DNA of 37,206 bases from a virus, in IMG/VR virus record IMGVR_UViG_3300024433_000021, positions 1-37,206 of that record. One strand, written 5' to 3'. Position 1 is the first letter of the stretch. Each line of letters begins with the position of its first letter. The notes below the pieces were generated by a model. It saw nothing but the letters and a program-made list of their open reading frames with translations, ran no database searches and was not told where the DNA came from. Below, in pieces: positions 20,127 to 28,455 of this stretch. The position numbers and the translations under genes are program-made.

Positions 20127-20131
20127 AGAAT

Positions 20132-21817
20132 TTATTTAGTTTCCGACTCTTCTTCGAGAGCATGTTTATCCATTGTCTTCAGATATCTTTCAACGGCTTT
20201 TTTATTTCCCGATTGGAGAGATTTTAAGAAATTTCTAAAATCCCTTTGTCCTTTTGGGTTAAGCAAAAAATAACCATAACCTAATTCCGATACCTTTTTT
20301 CCAGCTTGCAGAGGTATCCCTACTTTACCAAGTCCCAGTTTAGTTAGAAGTCCCCCGACAGCCGCGGATTTAACAATGTCGGTTACTCCTATTTCCTTTA
20401 GAAGTCCCAATTTATCTTGGACTTTTTCTAAATCTCTAGAAATAATCCTCATTTGTTCAAAAGATTTGGGGCCCACTTGTTTTCTTAATACTTTAGACTT
20501 TGAAGGAGATTTAAATATATTACTAAACTTTTTAGCATCTAAAACTCCTTTGGAAGTAACTTTTTCGATTATTTCTTCAAATGAATTAAGTTTTTGCAAT
20601 TCACTATATTGGGCATTCGTTTCTTTAAATAACTTTGAAAACGATTCTGGAGTTCCGTTTTCGAGCGTTTTCCCAATTTCTTTATTTAATCCTCCATAGA
20701 ACTGTCGGACCTGTCCCTTTTTACCTTCAATAAAAGCTCTTTCATATAAAGATTTCGCATCCTGATTTATTTTTCTAAATTGACTCACATACTCTTGAGG
20801 CGTAAAAAATCTCTTCCCTCCAACACTTTCCCCAAATTTATCTTTAAATTTAGAAATTAATCCTAATATTTCTTCTTCTTCTTTAGAGGGAACCGGCGTC
20901 AGTTTAATATTTTTTTCTGTTTTATTAAGATAATCAGAAATAAAATTACTTTCTATTTTATGATCCATTTTAGAAGCAAGTTTATTTAATTCACCTAAAT
21001 CTTTATTTAATCTTGCTTCAACATCAATTCCTTTTTCAATTTCTGCTGAAAGGGGGAATTTAGAAGATTTCATCGAATTGAGAAGCTCTTCAGCCTGCTT
21101 TGAAACTTTTTCATAGGCTTTTTCTTTGGCCTTAGGGAAAACCTTTCCTTTTATAAGTTTAAAGCCATCTTTAGTTTTATCCATAATTCTAGGAAGAACT
21201 AGACCAGATTTTTCTTTAACTTTTCCCACTGATTTTAGAGCAGAAACTGCTTTCTTAGCATCGGGAACCCCAATGCCTATCAATTCGGCTATCTCTTGTA
21301 TCCCTTCGGAAGCTCCGAGTTCTTTGGCTATTTGTCCTGAAGCACCCCCAATGACTGAAGGAGCCCCCATACCTTTTAAAGGGCCACGTCCATAGATATC
21401 TGCCGCACGCTCCGTAAATTCTGCTAGAGCTTCTTCTCCTGACCCATAACTTTTACCTAAAACATCTTCGACTAATCCCTTTAGCTGTTCTTGTCCGCCT
21501 TCTCCAATTTCTTGAAGAAACCTTCCAGCAGACTCTAAACCTTTACGAGGTGCACCTCTTAATCCTTCATCTTCCGGATAGATTTTAGATAATAATTCTA
21601 AGATTCCTCCGATCCCTTTAGAAGGAGCCGCTAATAAAGAGGCTGCGCCTCTTCCTGCGGTTCTTCCAAGGCCCTTTAAAGACTCGGTAAGAACTTCGGG
21701 AATATTTACTTTAGCCGGCTCTAGAGGAGTAAACTGCGACCACGCATCCATTTCTTGGGGAGTTTCGTTTCCAGGATCTAAAGGAGTATATTGTGACCAA
21801 GCGTTAGGGGAACTCAT
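20132..21817 (-). CDS. Ejection (internal virion) protein
   Basis: 561 aa, helical and Lys/Glu-rich, with Gly/Ala-rich stretches at residues 50-70 and 480-510 that could insert in membranes. This suits P22 gp16/gp20-type DNA-ejection proteins, but is judged by position and composition only. The N-terminus has a duplicated motif, A-W-S-Q-Y-T-P-L-D-P (residues 6-15) and A-W-S-Q-F-T-P-L-E-P (25-34), perhaps a docking peptide for the portal or scaffold. It is the last gene of the head-tail operon and overlaps the previous stop by one base. Confidence 0.6.
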   Translation of the reverse strand: MSSPNAWSQYTPLDPGNETPQEMDAWSQFTPLEPAKVNIPEVLTESLKGLGRTAGRGAASLLAAPSKGIGGILELLSKIYPEDEGLRGAPRKGLESAGRFLQEIGEGGQEQLKGLVEDVLGKSYGSGEEALAEFTERAADIYGRGPLKGMGAPSVIGGASGQIAKELGASEGIQEIAELIGIGVPDAKKAVSALKSVGKVKEKSGLVLPRIMDKTKDGFKLIKGKVFPKAKEKAYEKVSKQAEELLNSMKSSKFPLSAEIEKGIDVEARLNKDLGELNKLASKMDHKIESNFISDYLNKTEKNIKLTPVPSKEEEEILGLISKFKDKFGESVGGKRFFTPQEYVSQFRKINQDAKSLYERAFIEGKKGQVRQFYGGLNKEIGKTLENGTPESFSKLFKETNAQYSELQKLNSFEEIIEKVTSKGVLDAKKFSNIFKSPSKSKVLRKQVGPKSFEQMRIISRDLEKVQDKLGLLKEIGVTDIVKSAAVGGLLTKLGLGKVGIPLQAGKKVSELGYGYFLLNPKGQRDFRNFLKSLQSGNKKAVERYLKTMDKHALEEESETK

Positions 21818-22938
21818 TATAAAATTATTCCACCTTCTTTAGATTGCATTTCCTTAACTTTATTTTTGGGGACTGGATAGGTATTCCCATCTGGAGCAAG
21901 CATCCAGACAGTACCAGGCTCAGAAGGGAGACCTTTTACTCTCTTCCGTGCTTCTTCTAAAGCTAGACCACCAGAAGATTTAATTTTCCCAGCCCGAATG
22001 TCTCTAACATCTTTAGTAAATTCTTTTTGTTTTCTGTTAGTATACTCTTTTAATTGATTGTCTACCATAGACTGGAGGTTTCTAGGAGGCTCTAACCCCT
22101 TATCCAAGTATTTATTTCTTGTGTTGTCAAATATTTTTAATTTTTCCTTATTGAGATCATGTTTAAATTCTTGGAATCTAGTGATTATTCGATTGCTTTC
22201 TACATTTTTCCCGATCGTTTGTAGAGCCTCTCTCATGTTCTTTTCCAGATATTGATTTAAACGAGTCCCCGAAGGCATTTGCTGCATATCGGATAAAAAC
22301 TCTTCCTTGGTGGCGGATAATAATTCCGCTCCTTCCGCACTTCTAATAAATTCATTATCAAAATAATCGGCCATAAAGTTTTGCCAGGTCTTCACATTTC
22401 CAGAATCTAAAGCCTCATTAATCCTAAAAAGATTTATTTCCTTGGTAGCAAGTCCATCACGAATTTTATTCATTTGCTCTACAAAAGGTTTATTTTCTTC
22501 AAAAGCACGTTTAGAGGTTTCCATTTCCTCTTTCTGCGTCATCTTATCGCGAGCAAGCTGACCTTGTTGAAGCATAGAGGCAAGTTGAGGATTTGTACGA
22601 GCAATCTCGGCTAATTGCCTTTGATTATATTGTCGGGGTTGACCAGGCTCTTGTGATGGTTGTTGAGCCGCTGCCACAGCATTATTCCATAAGAAATCAA
22701 CTTGTTTTGGTTCCAGAAGCTCTCCGCTCTCATTTTCATAAGTTTGGAGCATATCTAAAAACTTGGTTCTAAATGCCTCATCTTCCCCAACATTTTGGGT
22801 TTGCTGCGGTTGAGGATTAAAAATCTCTTGGAATCGTTTATTTTCAGCTCTTTGTGAGAGGGCCTGCGCGAGAGCACTTCCTACCTGCTGAATTCCTTGA
22901 CCTAAGCCGCCTAAATTATTTTGTGTAACTAATACCAT
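21817..22938 (-). CDS. Ejection-type internal virion protein
   Basis: 373 aa. The N-terminus (L-G-G-L-G-Q-G-I-Q-Q-V-G-S-A-L-A-Q-A-L) is an amphipathic Gln/Ala-rich helix. The remainder is helical with a Gln/Pro-rich stretch near residues 90-105 and a short C-terminal domain (G-T-V-W-M-L-A-P-D-G-N-T-Y-P-V). Start ATG 22938 after AAGGAG. It is second of three genes in the ejection block, as in P22 (gp7-gp20-gp16). Assignment is by position and composition. Confidence 0.55.
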   Translation of the reverse strand: MVLVTQNNLGGLGQGIQQVGSALAQALSQRAENKRFQEIFNPQPQQTQNVGEDEAFRTKFLDMLQTYENESGELLEPKQVDFLWNNAVAAAQQPSQEPGQPRQYNQRQLAEIARTNPQLASMLQQGQLARDKMTQKEEMETSKRAFEENKPFVEQMNKIRDGLATKEINLFRINEALDSGNVKTWQNFMADYFDNEFIRSAEGAELLSATKEEFLSDMQQMPSGTRLNQYLEKNMREALQTIGKNVESNRIITRFQEFKHDLNKEKLKIFDNTRNKYLDKGLEPPRNLQSMVDNQLKEYTNRKQKEFTKDVRDIRAGKIKSSGGLALEEARKRVKGLPSEPGTVWMLAPDGNTYPVPKNKVKEMQSKEGGIIL

Positions 22939-22947
22939 TTTTTCTCC

Positions 22948-23448
22948 TTAAATAAGCGCGGCAGCGCCTACTTGACCTAAAGCTGCGATGAGTTGCCCTA
23001 GAATCCCTTGAGTTTGTTCTATATGAGGCTCAAAACCTCGTTGACCCGTTAAGCCACCGAGTTGTCCTAAAGCACCTAATTTATTTTGCTGTTGTTGGTT
23101 GAAGAAGTTCATGTATTGTTGTCCTAAACCCGTGGAAACATCCGAGGCGCTTTGAGCTAGAGCTCTGTTTAAAGACCCTGAGCCACTTTCATCCAATCCC
23201 AAAAAACTTTCCTTAAGACCAGGAATAATCTGTTGTTGAAGAGCTTGTTGAGACGGATCTATAAACGACTTTTGGAATAGGTCTTGGAATCCTTGCTGAT
23301 TATAGGGTTGTAAAAAGCTTGAGTAAGCTCCACTAGCAAGCTGCTGCTGCTGGGGTCCCAATGCACTGCTCAGAAAGCTGCTCTGCTGGGGCGATAGAAG
23401 GTCTATGTTCTCCTTCTGGGTGCTCCCTCCCATTAATGTCTTTCCCAT
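22948..23448 (-). CDS. Gln-rich virion protein, first of the ejection block (gp7-like)
   Basis: 166 aa, extremely Gln-rich, with a hydrophobic Gly/Ala C-terminus (I-A-A-L-G-Q-V-G-A-A-A-L-I). Composition and position fit a small ejection protein of the P22 gp7 sort. Start ATG 23448 follows GAGGTAAATC. The first 116 bases are also coding, in another frame, for the end of the GNAT-like gene, so one stretch of DNA constrains two proteins. Confidence 0.6.
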   Translation of the reverse strand: MGKTLMGGSTQKENIDLLSPQQSSFLSSALGPQQQQLASGAYSSFLQPYNQQGFQDLFQKSFIDPSQQALQQQIIPGLKESFLGLDESGSGSLNRALAQSASDVSTGLGQQYMNFFNQQQQNKLGALGQLGGLTGQRGFEPHIEQTQGILGQLIAALGQVGAAALI

Positions 23449-23914
23449 GATTTACCTCATTTTCTTCATTGTATTCCATCAACACGCTTTTTGCACGTTT
23501 AAATCCGTTCCTTTCGGAGTGTTTTGGATAGTTAGTAACCCAATAAATTTTATTAAGATTACCTTTCTTTCTTATTTCTTTAATATGAGTAGCTAGCTTT
23601 TTGACTGCTACTCCACGATTCCAATATTCTTTGTCCACACTAAACGTCTGGATTACTAAATCTTTAGAGAGAGGGTCCACGCAAAACCACAACGCCCCTT
23701 TCACTTCATTTTCTGGATTTGCAAGAACATAAAGGTGAGAAAAAGGATTGAGCTTAACATTCCCGTCGCTCCCCGGTATTGTGCAGTTGATTTCATGATA
23801 TTTATAAAAGTCTTCTACAGTAAAATCCCTATCTCTGACTTGTTCAACCAAGTATTTAGGGATATGAGAAGGCGTAAATATACGAATCCACTTTAGGTCG
23901 TCAATTTTATTCAT
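23333..23914 (-). CDS. GNAT-fold protein in the virion operon (T7 gp13-like position)
   Basis: 193 aa. Residues 70-150 match a GNAT acyltransferase core: G-A-L-W-F strand, then T-F-S-V-D-K-E-Y-W-N-R-G-V-A-V-K-K-L (acetyl-CoA loop R-G-V-A), W-V-T-N-Y-P and G-F-K-R-A. T7 gp13, an internal virion protein needed for assembly, has been noted as GNAT-like. The position before the ejection genes agrees. The last 40 residues, outside the fold, are read from DNA shared with the next gene and are low in structure. Whether it acetylates anything is unknown. Confidence 0.65.
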   Translation of the reverse strand: MNKIDDLKWIRIFTPSHIPKYLVEQVRDRDFTVEDFYKYHEINCTIPGSDGNVKLNPFSHLYVLANPENEVKGALWFCVDPLSKDLVIQTFSVDKEYWNRGVAVKKLATHIKEIRKKGNLNKIYWVTNYPKHSERNGFKRAKSVLMEYNEENEVNHGKDINGREHPEGEHRPSIAPAEQLSEQCIGTPAAAAC

Positions 23915-24461
23915 CTTCTACTCCTATGTAACGAATGTGTCCCCCTACTGCCCCACTGCCATAAACATTGATGGCGCTAGTATCTATTCCTGTTCCGTAC
24001 GCTTGAAAGGTGATCTGATAAGTCCCTGCGATTCCCAGTATAACTGCCTGAGTGGCTCCCACGGGAAAGGGGGCTTGATTCATGTAACAGCTTCCAACAA
24101 AAAATAGGTCTGAAATTTTCGTTTGCCTATATGGAAGATTAAGGCGCAATTGTCCTGTTGCTCCTCCTGCAGAGCTCCATCTTACTTCAAACCATACGTC
24201 TGTCATGAGACCCTGTCTTAAAACATAAGCTCCCTGACGAGTATAGGTAAAACTTCCTGCTGTGGAAGATCCAGCGAGCGTTGGAATATATTGAGACCCA
24301 TCTACATCTAAATGATTTCTAAAGACTCCATTGACATTTTGAGCAGTTTGCTCGTACATATTTTGGAGTTCGTAATTGAGGTCTTGAAGGTAAGAAGTCA
24401 TTTGCTCGGGAGACTTAACATCGTTAATTTCGGGTAGCTTATAATTGATTGGAAGAGTCAT
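23907..24461 (-). CDS. Tail protein with N-terminal coil and beta head
   Basis: 184 aa. Residues 15-45 are a short coil (M-T-S-Y-L-Q-D-L-N-Y-E-L-Q-N-M-Y-E-Q), then V-N-G-V-F-R-N-H-L-D. Residues 65-180 form a beta-rich head (Y-T-R-Q-G-A-Y-V-L-R-Q-G, then Q-L-R-L-N-L-P-Y). The head pattern recurs at the C-terminus of the small fibre at 8973. Its place just after the stabilisation gene fits a tail needle/knob or fibre adaptor. Overlaps both neighbours by 1-8 bases. Confidence 0.5.
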   Translation of the reverse strand: MTLPINYKLPEINDVKSPEQMTSYLQDLNYELQNMYEQTAQNVNGVFRNHLDVDGSQYIPTLAGSSTAGSFTYTRQGAYVLRQGLMTDVWFEVRWSSAGGATGQLRLNLPYRQTKISDLFFVGSCYMNQAPFPVGATQAVILGIAGTYQITFQAYGTGIDTSAINVYGSGAVGGHIRYIGVEDE

Positions 24462-26392
24462 TAGTTGATTGTCCTCCTTCCCCGAGGCTTGAAATACGGC
24501 TTAAAAGAATGAATGCGAAAAGGATCATTATCTCCACTCGCATCAAATCCTATCCTATGCTGGAAACCTATTCCCCCTGCATAAGCTCTTTTCCATGTTT
24601 TAGTGCGGTAAAAAGGACGAACATAAAGCCCTCCCCCACCAGTATAAGCAGTGAAGGCTGAACTATCGATACCATCCAGGGTAATATTATTTTCATCAAC
24701 GACCGTGACGGTATAGGCCATTCCCTCTTCCCCGCTATTGAGTTCCGTCATTCCCTTAACGAGATAAATATAAATTTCATCTCCTGTTGAAAGCCCATGC
24801 TCTGGAGAGTTTACATTGCAAGGGTTTGACTGATCGATTCCAGCAATCGAGACAATAAAATTTAAATCAGGAAGAAAATCAATGACTTGTTCTTTGTAGG
24901 GAGTTTGAGATGTATCTTTAAAAAAAGAGATTGTAGCAGTGGTTGAAGGGGAGGTCTCCACAAAAAAATCTATGTATGGCATCAAACATTCTCTTCCCCC
25001 CTCTTTATACGGGTTCCAAGCGGCGGACATAAATGTAGAAGTAATAGGAGAAGATAGGTCGGACGAAGTAGACTCTAATTCATAAATAAATCCGGATGTA
25101 TCCCCTCCTACAAAGAGCTGAATATTTTCCTGGAAATAATAGGATTGAAATGTTTCATCTTCATTGAAATCTTCGAAGGCAAAATCTTTATTGTTAGCAG
25201 CTGTAAAGTCTTGAAACTCATAATCAGAGCCTTGAATTCCATAACCCAATGCGTTTAAGGAAATATCATAGGTAGAAAACCCTTGGGAATCATCATCGTA
25301 AATTAAAGCTCTATCATTCCCACTGTCTCCTGAGCTGAATAAACTCCACCAGCGTCTATTGTTGTAATCTCGAGCGCAAAAGGTAGTGTCAAAGTTAGCT
25401 TGGGAAATTTCTTCTATAGTGAAATCGGAAATGCGCTGATCTATCCGATTAGTGTTACTTCCATCTGTTGCCGTAATTCCCCTTACTCCTAGAGCTCCCG
25501 TAAAGCGGTCATAAGCTACGCTTGCCATTTTACCATCACAGGATCTAAAGTTATTTATTTTTTGCCAGCGGAAAGCTTTATTAGGATCGGAAGTAGGGAT
25601 AAGAGACCAAACAGAGTTGGTAAAGAAAACAATGATTTGATTTTGCAGAAGTTGAGCTGAAATAATTTGATCCGAAGTGGCGGCGTCCGAAAAATCTCCC
25701 CCTCCAGCTACTGTATCATCCCAATTTGCGGGGTTTTGTTTCGCGCACCAGCGGGCTCTTTGAGGATATCTGGTAGAGGCAGTTCCTATTGTGGCAGCTT
25801 CAAAAGTATATAGGACGACCAGGCGTTGCCCTAAACTGAAAATAAGTTTGCCACCTACAAGAAAATTACTTCCTCCTGTTGTTGGAAGTAAGGGGGTGAC
25901 TGTTGTGCTTCCACTAAAATACCAAATCCCGTCGGTCTCATTGGTATTATTCCAGGAAAGACCATTAGTGAAATAGAGTCTATTCACATTGGAGATAGCT
26001 GTACTTTGCCAATTGGCAGTCCATACATAGTCACTATTCGTTCCGGAAAAGATGGTAGAGGACATTCCCCCGTAAGAGCTCGTTAATTGGGTAAAGGATT
26101 GGGTCCCTCCATTATATGAATAGGCGCTAAGAGTATCAAAAGCGATCATCGTTTGAGCCCCGGAGTCGGTTTCTATAAAAATTCCGAATCCAGTAACGGC
26201 AGTCCCATTAGATAATTGTGAGCTGACAGAGGGAGCAAAATATTGATAACCATTTCTTCTCTCAAGAAAACCATGTTCCAAATGAATATTATTGAGTTCA
26301 GAAAAGGAATCGGGAGGAGCAAGCCAAGGTTGTACATCTGTGTCCAACCCCGTCTTAAAAGGAGCTATCAACATGAGAGTTGGGTCGCTCAT
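24461..26392 (-). CDS. Packaged-DNA stabilisation / tail hub protein (P22 gp10-like)
   Basis: 643 aa. The N-terminus (P-F-K-T-G-L-D-T-D-V-Q-P-W-L-A-P-P-D-S-F) and following L-E-R-R-N-G-Y fit the gp10-type beta-propeller hub proteins of podoviruses. The body is strand-rich (D-G-I-W-Y-F-S-G-S). Residues 545-625 carry the FCCH-like module (I-D-Q-S-N-P-C-N-V, then K-G-M-T-E-L-N and D-G-I-D-S-S-A-F-T-A-Y) inserted near the C-terminus. In P22 gp10 closes the portal channel with gp4 and gp26. The gene follows the adaptor and fibre-domain genes in that order. Confidence 0.7.
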   Translation of the reverse strand: MSDPTLMLIAPFKTGLDTDVQPWLAPPDSFSELNNIHLEHGFLERRNGYQYFAPSVSSQLSNGTAVTGFGIFIETDSGAQTMIAFDTLSAYSYNGGTQSFTQLTSSYGGMSSTIFSGTNSDYVWTANWQSTAISNVNRLYFTNGLSWNNTNETDGIWYFSGSTTVTPLLPTTGGSNFLVGGKLIFSLGQRLVVLYTFEAATIGTASTRYPQRARWCAKQNPANWDDTVAGGGDFSDAATSDQIISAQLLQNQIIVFFTNSVWSLIPTSDPNKAFRWQKINNFRSCDGKMASVAYDRFTGALGVRGITATDGSNTNRIDQRISDFTIEEISQANFDTTFCARDYNNRRWWSLFSSGDSGNDRALIYDDDSQGFSTYDISLNALGYGIQGSDYEFQDFTAANNKDFAFEDFNEDETFQSYYFQENIQLFVGGDTSGFIYELESTSSDLSSPITSTFMSAAWNPYKEGGRECLMPYIDFFVETSPSTTATISFFKDTSQTPYKEQVIDFLPDLNFIVSIAGIDQSNPCNVNSPEHGLSTGDEIYIYLVKGMTELNSGEEGMAYTVTVVDENNITLDGIDSSAFTAYTGGGGLYVRPFYRTKTWKRAYAGGIGFQHRIGFDASGDNDPFRIHSFKPYFKPRGRRTIN

Positions 26393-26949
26393 TAGGTCAC
26401 TCTCCCTATCGCCACATAGTTGATCGTAGCAGTAATTCCGCTTCCACTATTATCTAATATAGAGGGAACAAAGTCGCTCGCCGTAGGAGTACCTTGAATG
26501 CGCTGATAAACTCGGTTGTTAGGAGGAGATCCCCCGACAATAAAGTTAACATAATAAGCTGCTTCAATAAAAGCTGTTGGAAAAGTAACGGTAGCTCCTG
26601 AGGCTACGGATACACTATTCCATTGAATAAGCATTCCTCCTGGGAGATAAATCTGGCCCGGCTTCCCATAGGTAGGGATTCCCCTCGTGAACTGAGTTAT
26701 CTGACTACTTTCATTTATTCCAAATAATTCTGCATTTCCAGCTGCATCATCCTTACAATAAAGAAGAAAAGCGTCCGTGATAGCTGTGGGATTAGCGGTG
26801 GGACCGGACACAGTACGATTATTGAAATTAATCGATTTAGGCTTAAAAGAAGTCTCCCCATCTTGAATAGCTACCCAGTTGTCTTGAATAACACCTGGGG
26901 CGAGTCTCAATTTAGTGGAGTCTGCCGGAAGGCTCGGATCAAAGGCCAT
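26392..26949 (-). CDS. Virion protein with gp53-like tail-fibre domain
   Basis: 185 aa. The C-terminal half (G-G-M-L-I-Q-W-N-S-V-S-V-A-S-G-A-T-V-T-F-P, then F-I-E-A-A-Y-Y-V) is the gp53-type tail-fibre C-terminal pattern. The N-terminal half (D-N-W-V-A-I-Q-D-G-E-T-S-F) may attach it to the tail. The stop overlaps the next ATG by one base. A minor tail fibre or plug is likely. Confidence 0.6.
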   Translation of the reverse strand: MAFDPSLPADSTKLRLAPGVIQDNWVAIQDGETSFKPKSINFNNRTVSGPTANPTAITDAFLLYCKDDAAGNAELFGINESSQITQFTRGIPTYGKPGQIYLPGGMLIQWNSVSVASGATVTFPTAFIEAAYYVNFIVGGSPPNNRVYQRIQGTPTASDFVPSILDNSGSGITATINYVAIGRVT

Positions 26950-26958
26950 AAATCTCTC

Positions 26959-27099
26959 CTAGTTTTTCCCGACTTTAGGTCCGAAGTAGAATTCTTTTTC
27001 TACACAGACATCTTGGTCGTCTTTTTTTAGATCACTTTTCATTGCTATGGTGCATCCGCTCATAAAGAAAAGGACGCTGATTAAAGCCATTTTTTTCAT
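26959..27099 (-). CDS. Small predicted lipoprotein inside the virion operon
   Basis: 46 aa from ATG 27099 with GAGGAAATA upstream. Signal M-K-K-M-A-L-I-S-V-L-F-F-M-S-G-C: a basic start, a hydrophobic core and a lipobox (M-S-G-C16), then a charged 30-residue mature peptide (K-K-D-D-Q-D-V-C). It lies between the adaptor and the gp53-like gene. Size and type match phage lipoproteins that block receptors (T5 Llp-like) or outer-membrane spanins, but there is no sequence match to either. Confidence 0.7.
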   Translation of the reverse strand: MKKMALISVLFFMSGCTIAMKSDLKKDDQDVCVEKEFYFGPKVGKN

Positions 27100-27106
27100 T
27101 ATTTCC

Positions 27107-28000
27107 TCAAAAATTAGGTGCAGACCTTGTATTTAGAAGGTCTTGACAGGTTCGTGTTAATACATAGTTTTTTTGTTCTTTATAGAGCTGAGTCGTCTCG
27201 GCATAAGCGTCGAGCTCTCCATAGTCAGAAAAAATTTCCCGAGCCGCTCCATAAGCAATCATTGGTCCCCATTCACTTAAATCGGGGGTGTCTGTGGCGT
27301 TAGTAAGTTCCGTAACAACCGAGTAGGCTCTCATCTTAATAATATAGGCCTGATCCGGAACTGGAAATAGCTGGAACTGGTTGTTGTACATTAGGATAGC
27401 CTGAGGCCTTCCGGACTGGAAAATAACATAATTCAGTTCTATGTTTTGACCATTGGCCGGAGCCGTGGCAAATGTGACACTCACAGTTCCATCGTTGTAG
27501 TTGATGGTTGCTGAGCCCCCTTGATCTCCTGTTATGTTTACGTTAGAAGTAGTCCAATCTTGGTTAGTATCTTCAAAAAGCTCAACAGAGTCATAAATTG
27601 TCAGTGTTCCAGGATAAATGGGAAATCCCGTGACAGTTGTGGTGAATAATAGAGTAGATCCATCTCCTGTCCAGGGGGTTAAAAAAGTGTATTGGAGTGG
27701 GTTATTTTCAAAGAAGTATGCAGGGTCTTGATACCAGAGCATGCTCAGATTATTTACAGTCGCTGGAGGCTCAAAATTTGTAAAAGTAGTCTCTGGCTGA
27801 TTATAATACGCCTGATTGGCAGAAGTCGTAAAAGAGTAGTACACATGCTTCTGCTCTAGCTTAACCTCAGCTGGGAACGTCAGGGTATAATATTTATTTA
27901 TATAGTCATCAAGTTGGGCGGTAGTGATTTCGTTATTGCTAAACCGCCCCGTAACCTGACGGACTTTTTGCCGAATATCGGCTAGGGTCCAAGTGCTCAT
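27107..28000 (-). CDS. Head-tail adaptor / tail accessory protein (gp4- or T7 gp11-like)
   Basis: 297 aa. The N-terminus (L-A-D-I-R-Q-K-V-R-Q-V-T-G-R, then L-D-D-Y-I-N-K-Y-Y) is the helical start typical of podovirus tail adaptors. A middle beta insert (T-P-W-T-G-D-G-S and Y-N-D-G-T-V-S-V) resembles a decorated hub domain. The C-terminus is helical again. Position between the post-capsid genes and the hub gene supports binding to the portal ring. Confidence 0.6.
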   Translation of the reverse strand: MSTWTLADIRQKVRQVTGRFSNNEITTAQLDDYINKYYTLTFPAEVKLEQKHVYYSFTTSANQAYYNQPETTFTNFEPPATVNNLSMLWYQDPAYFFENNPLQYTFLTPWTGDGSTLLFTTTVTGFPIYPGTLTIYDSVELFEDTNQDWTTSNVNITGDQGGSATINYNDGTVSVTFATAPANGQNIELNYVIFQSGRPQAILMYNNQFQLFPVPDQAYIIKMRAYSVVTELTNATDTPDLSEWGPMIAYGAAREIFSDYGELDAYAETTQLYKEQKNYVLTRTCQDLLNTRSAPNF

Positions 28001-28009
28001 ATTTCCTCT

Positions 28010-28369
28010 TTAAGCTCCAAAAGTTTGGCGCATTTGAAACCTAGGATCGTCCCCAACCTTCTGTTTATTCATGCGTCCTGTACCGTCTGGGCGCCATTTC
28101 CAAATAGGTTTTGCACAAGACTCCAAATGGCGAGCAATAAAACGTGGGAGTTTATATTTTCCTCCGTGGAAGAAAGTAAAGTTCTCTTTATTTTTTGCAT
28201 TTCCATATGGGAAAGTAATACTTAATCCAGGCTCTTCTAGATTCATGAATTCATATTCACAAATTTCTCTTAGAAACTGCTCTTCTTTTTCTGATTTAGG
28301 TTGTGCTCCTACAATAGGAAGGCCTTGAAGCTTATCTAGTTTACTTAAATCTTGAGAGTTCTCGTTCAT
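28010..28369 (-). CDS. Post-capsid virion-operon protein, controlled by leader element C
   Basis: 119 aa from ATG 28369. An upstream ATG at 28402 was rejected because it would translate through leader element C, whereas CACGAGG lies at the right distance from 28369. Residues 45-90 are aromatic/beta-rich (L-S-I-T-F-P-Y-G-N, N-F-T-F-F-H-G-G-K-Y-K-L-P-R). No family recognised. It follows a strong terminator, so it needs a new transcript or read-through. Confidence 0.6.
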   Translation of the reverse strand: MNENSQDLSKLDKLQGLPIVGAQPKSEKEEQFLREICEYEFMNLEEPGLSITFPYGNAKNKENFTFFHGGKYKLPRFIARHLESCAKPIWKWRPDGTGRMNKQKVGDDPRFQMRQTFGA

Positions 28370-28374
28370 ATTTA

Positions 28375-28420
28375 CCTCGTGTTGTTGTTCTCCCTGCCTC
28401 ATGGCAGATGGTTCGGAGAA
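28375..28420 (-). promoter_or_regulatory. Leader element copy C (before the 119-aa gene)
   Basis: On the minus strand: UUCUCC, GAACCA, U, then hairpin CUGCC-AUGA-GGCAG, GGAGAA, CAACAACACGAGG, UAAAU, AUG. Six-base outer stem and five-base inner hairpin. This copy has GAACCAU in place of GAACCAC. Its outer stem begins inside the U-tract of the preceding terminator, so the two are contiguous. Confidence 0.7.
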
Positions 28421-28448
28421 AAAGGGTAGGGATATTTAGTCCCCACCC
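28419..28448 (-). terminator. Rho-independent terminator after the capsid gene pair
   Basis: Minus strand: GGGTGGGGA... arm pairs with TCCCTACCC (one mismatch, loop CTAAATA), followed by TTTTTC. It lies 8 bases beyond the stop of the post-capsid beta protein. It should reduce expression of tail genes relative to the capsid genes. Confidence 0.8.
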
Positions 28449-28455
28449 AAGTTAT

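Noticed and set aside
28370-28402. Upstream ATG extending the 119-aa protein by 11 codons
   Set aside because: Would translate through leader element C. The CACGAGG site fits the ATG at 28369.
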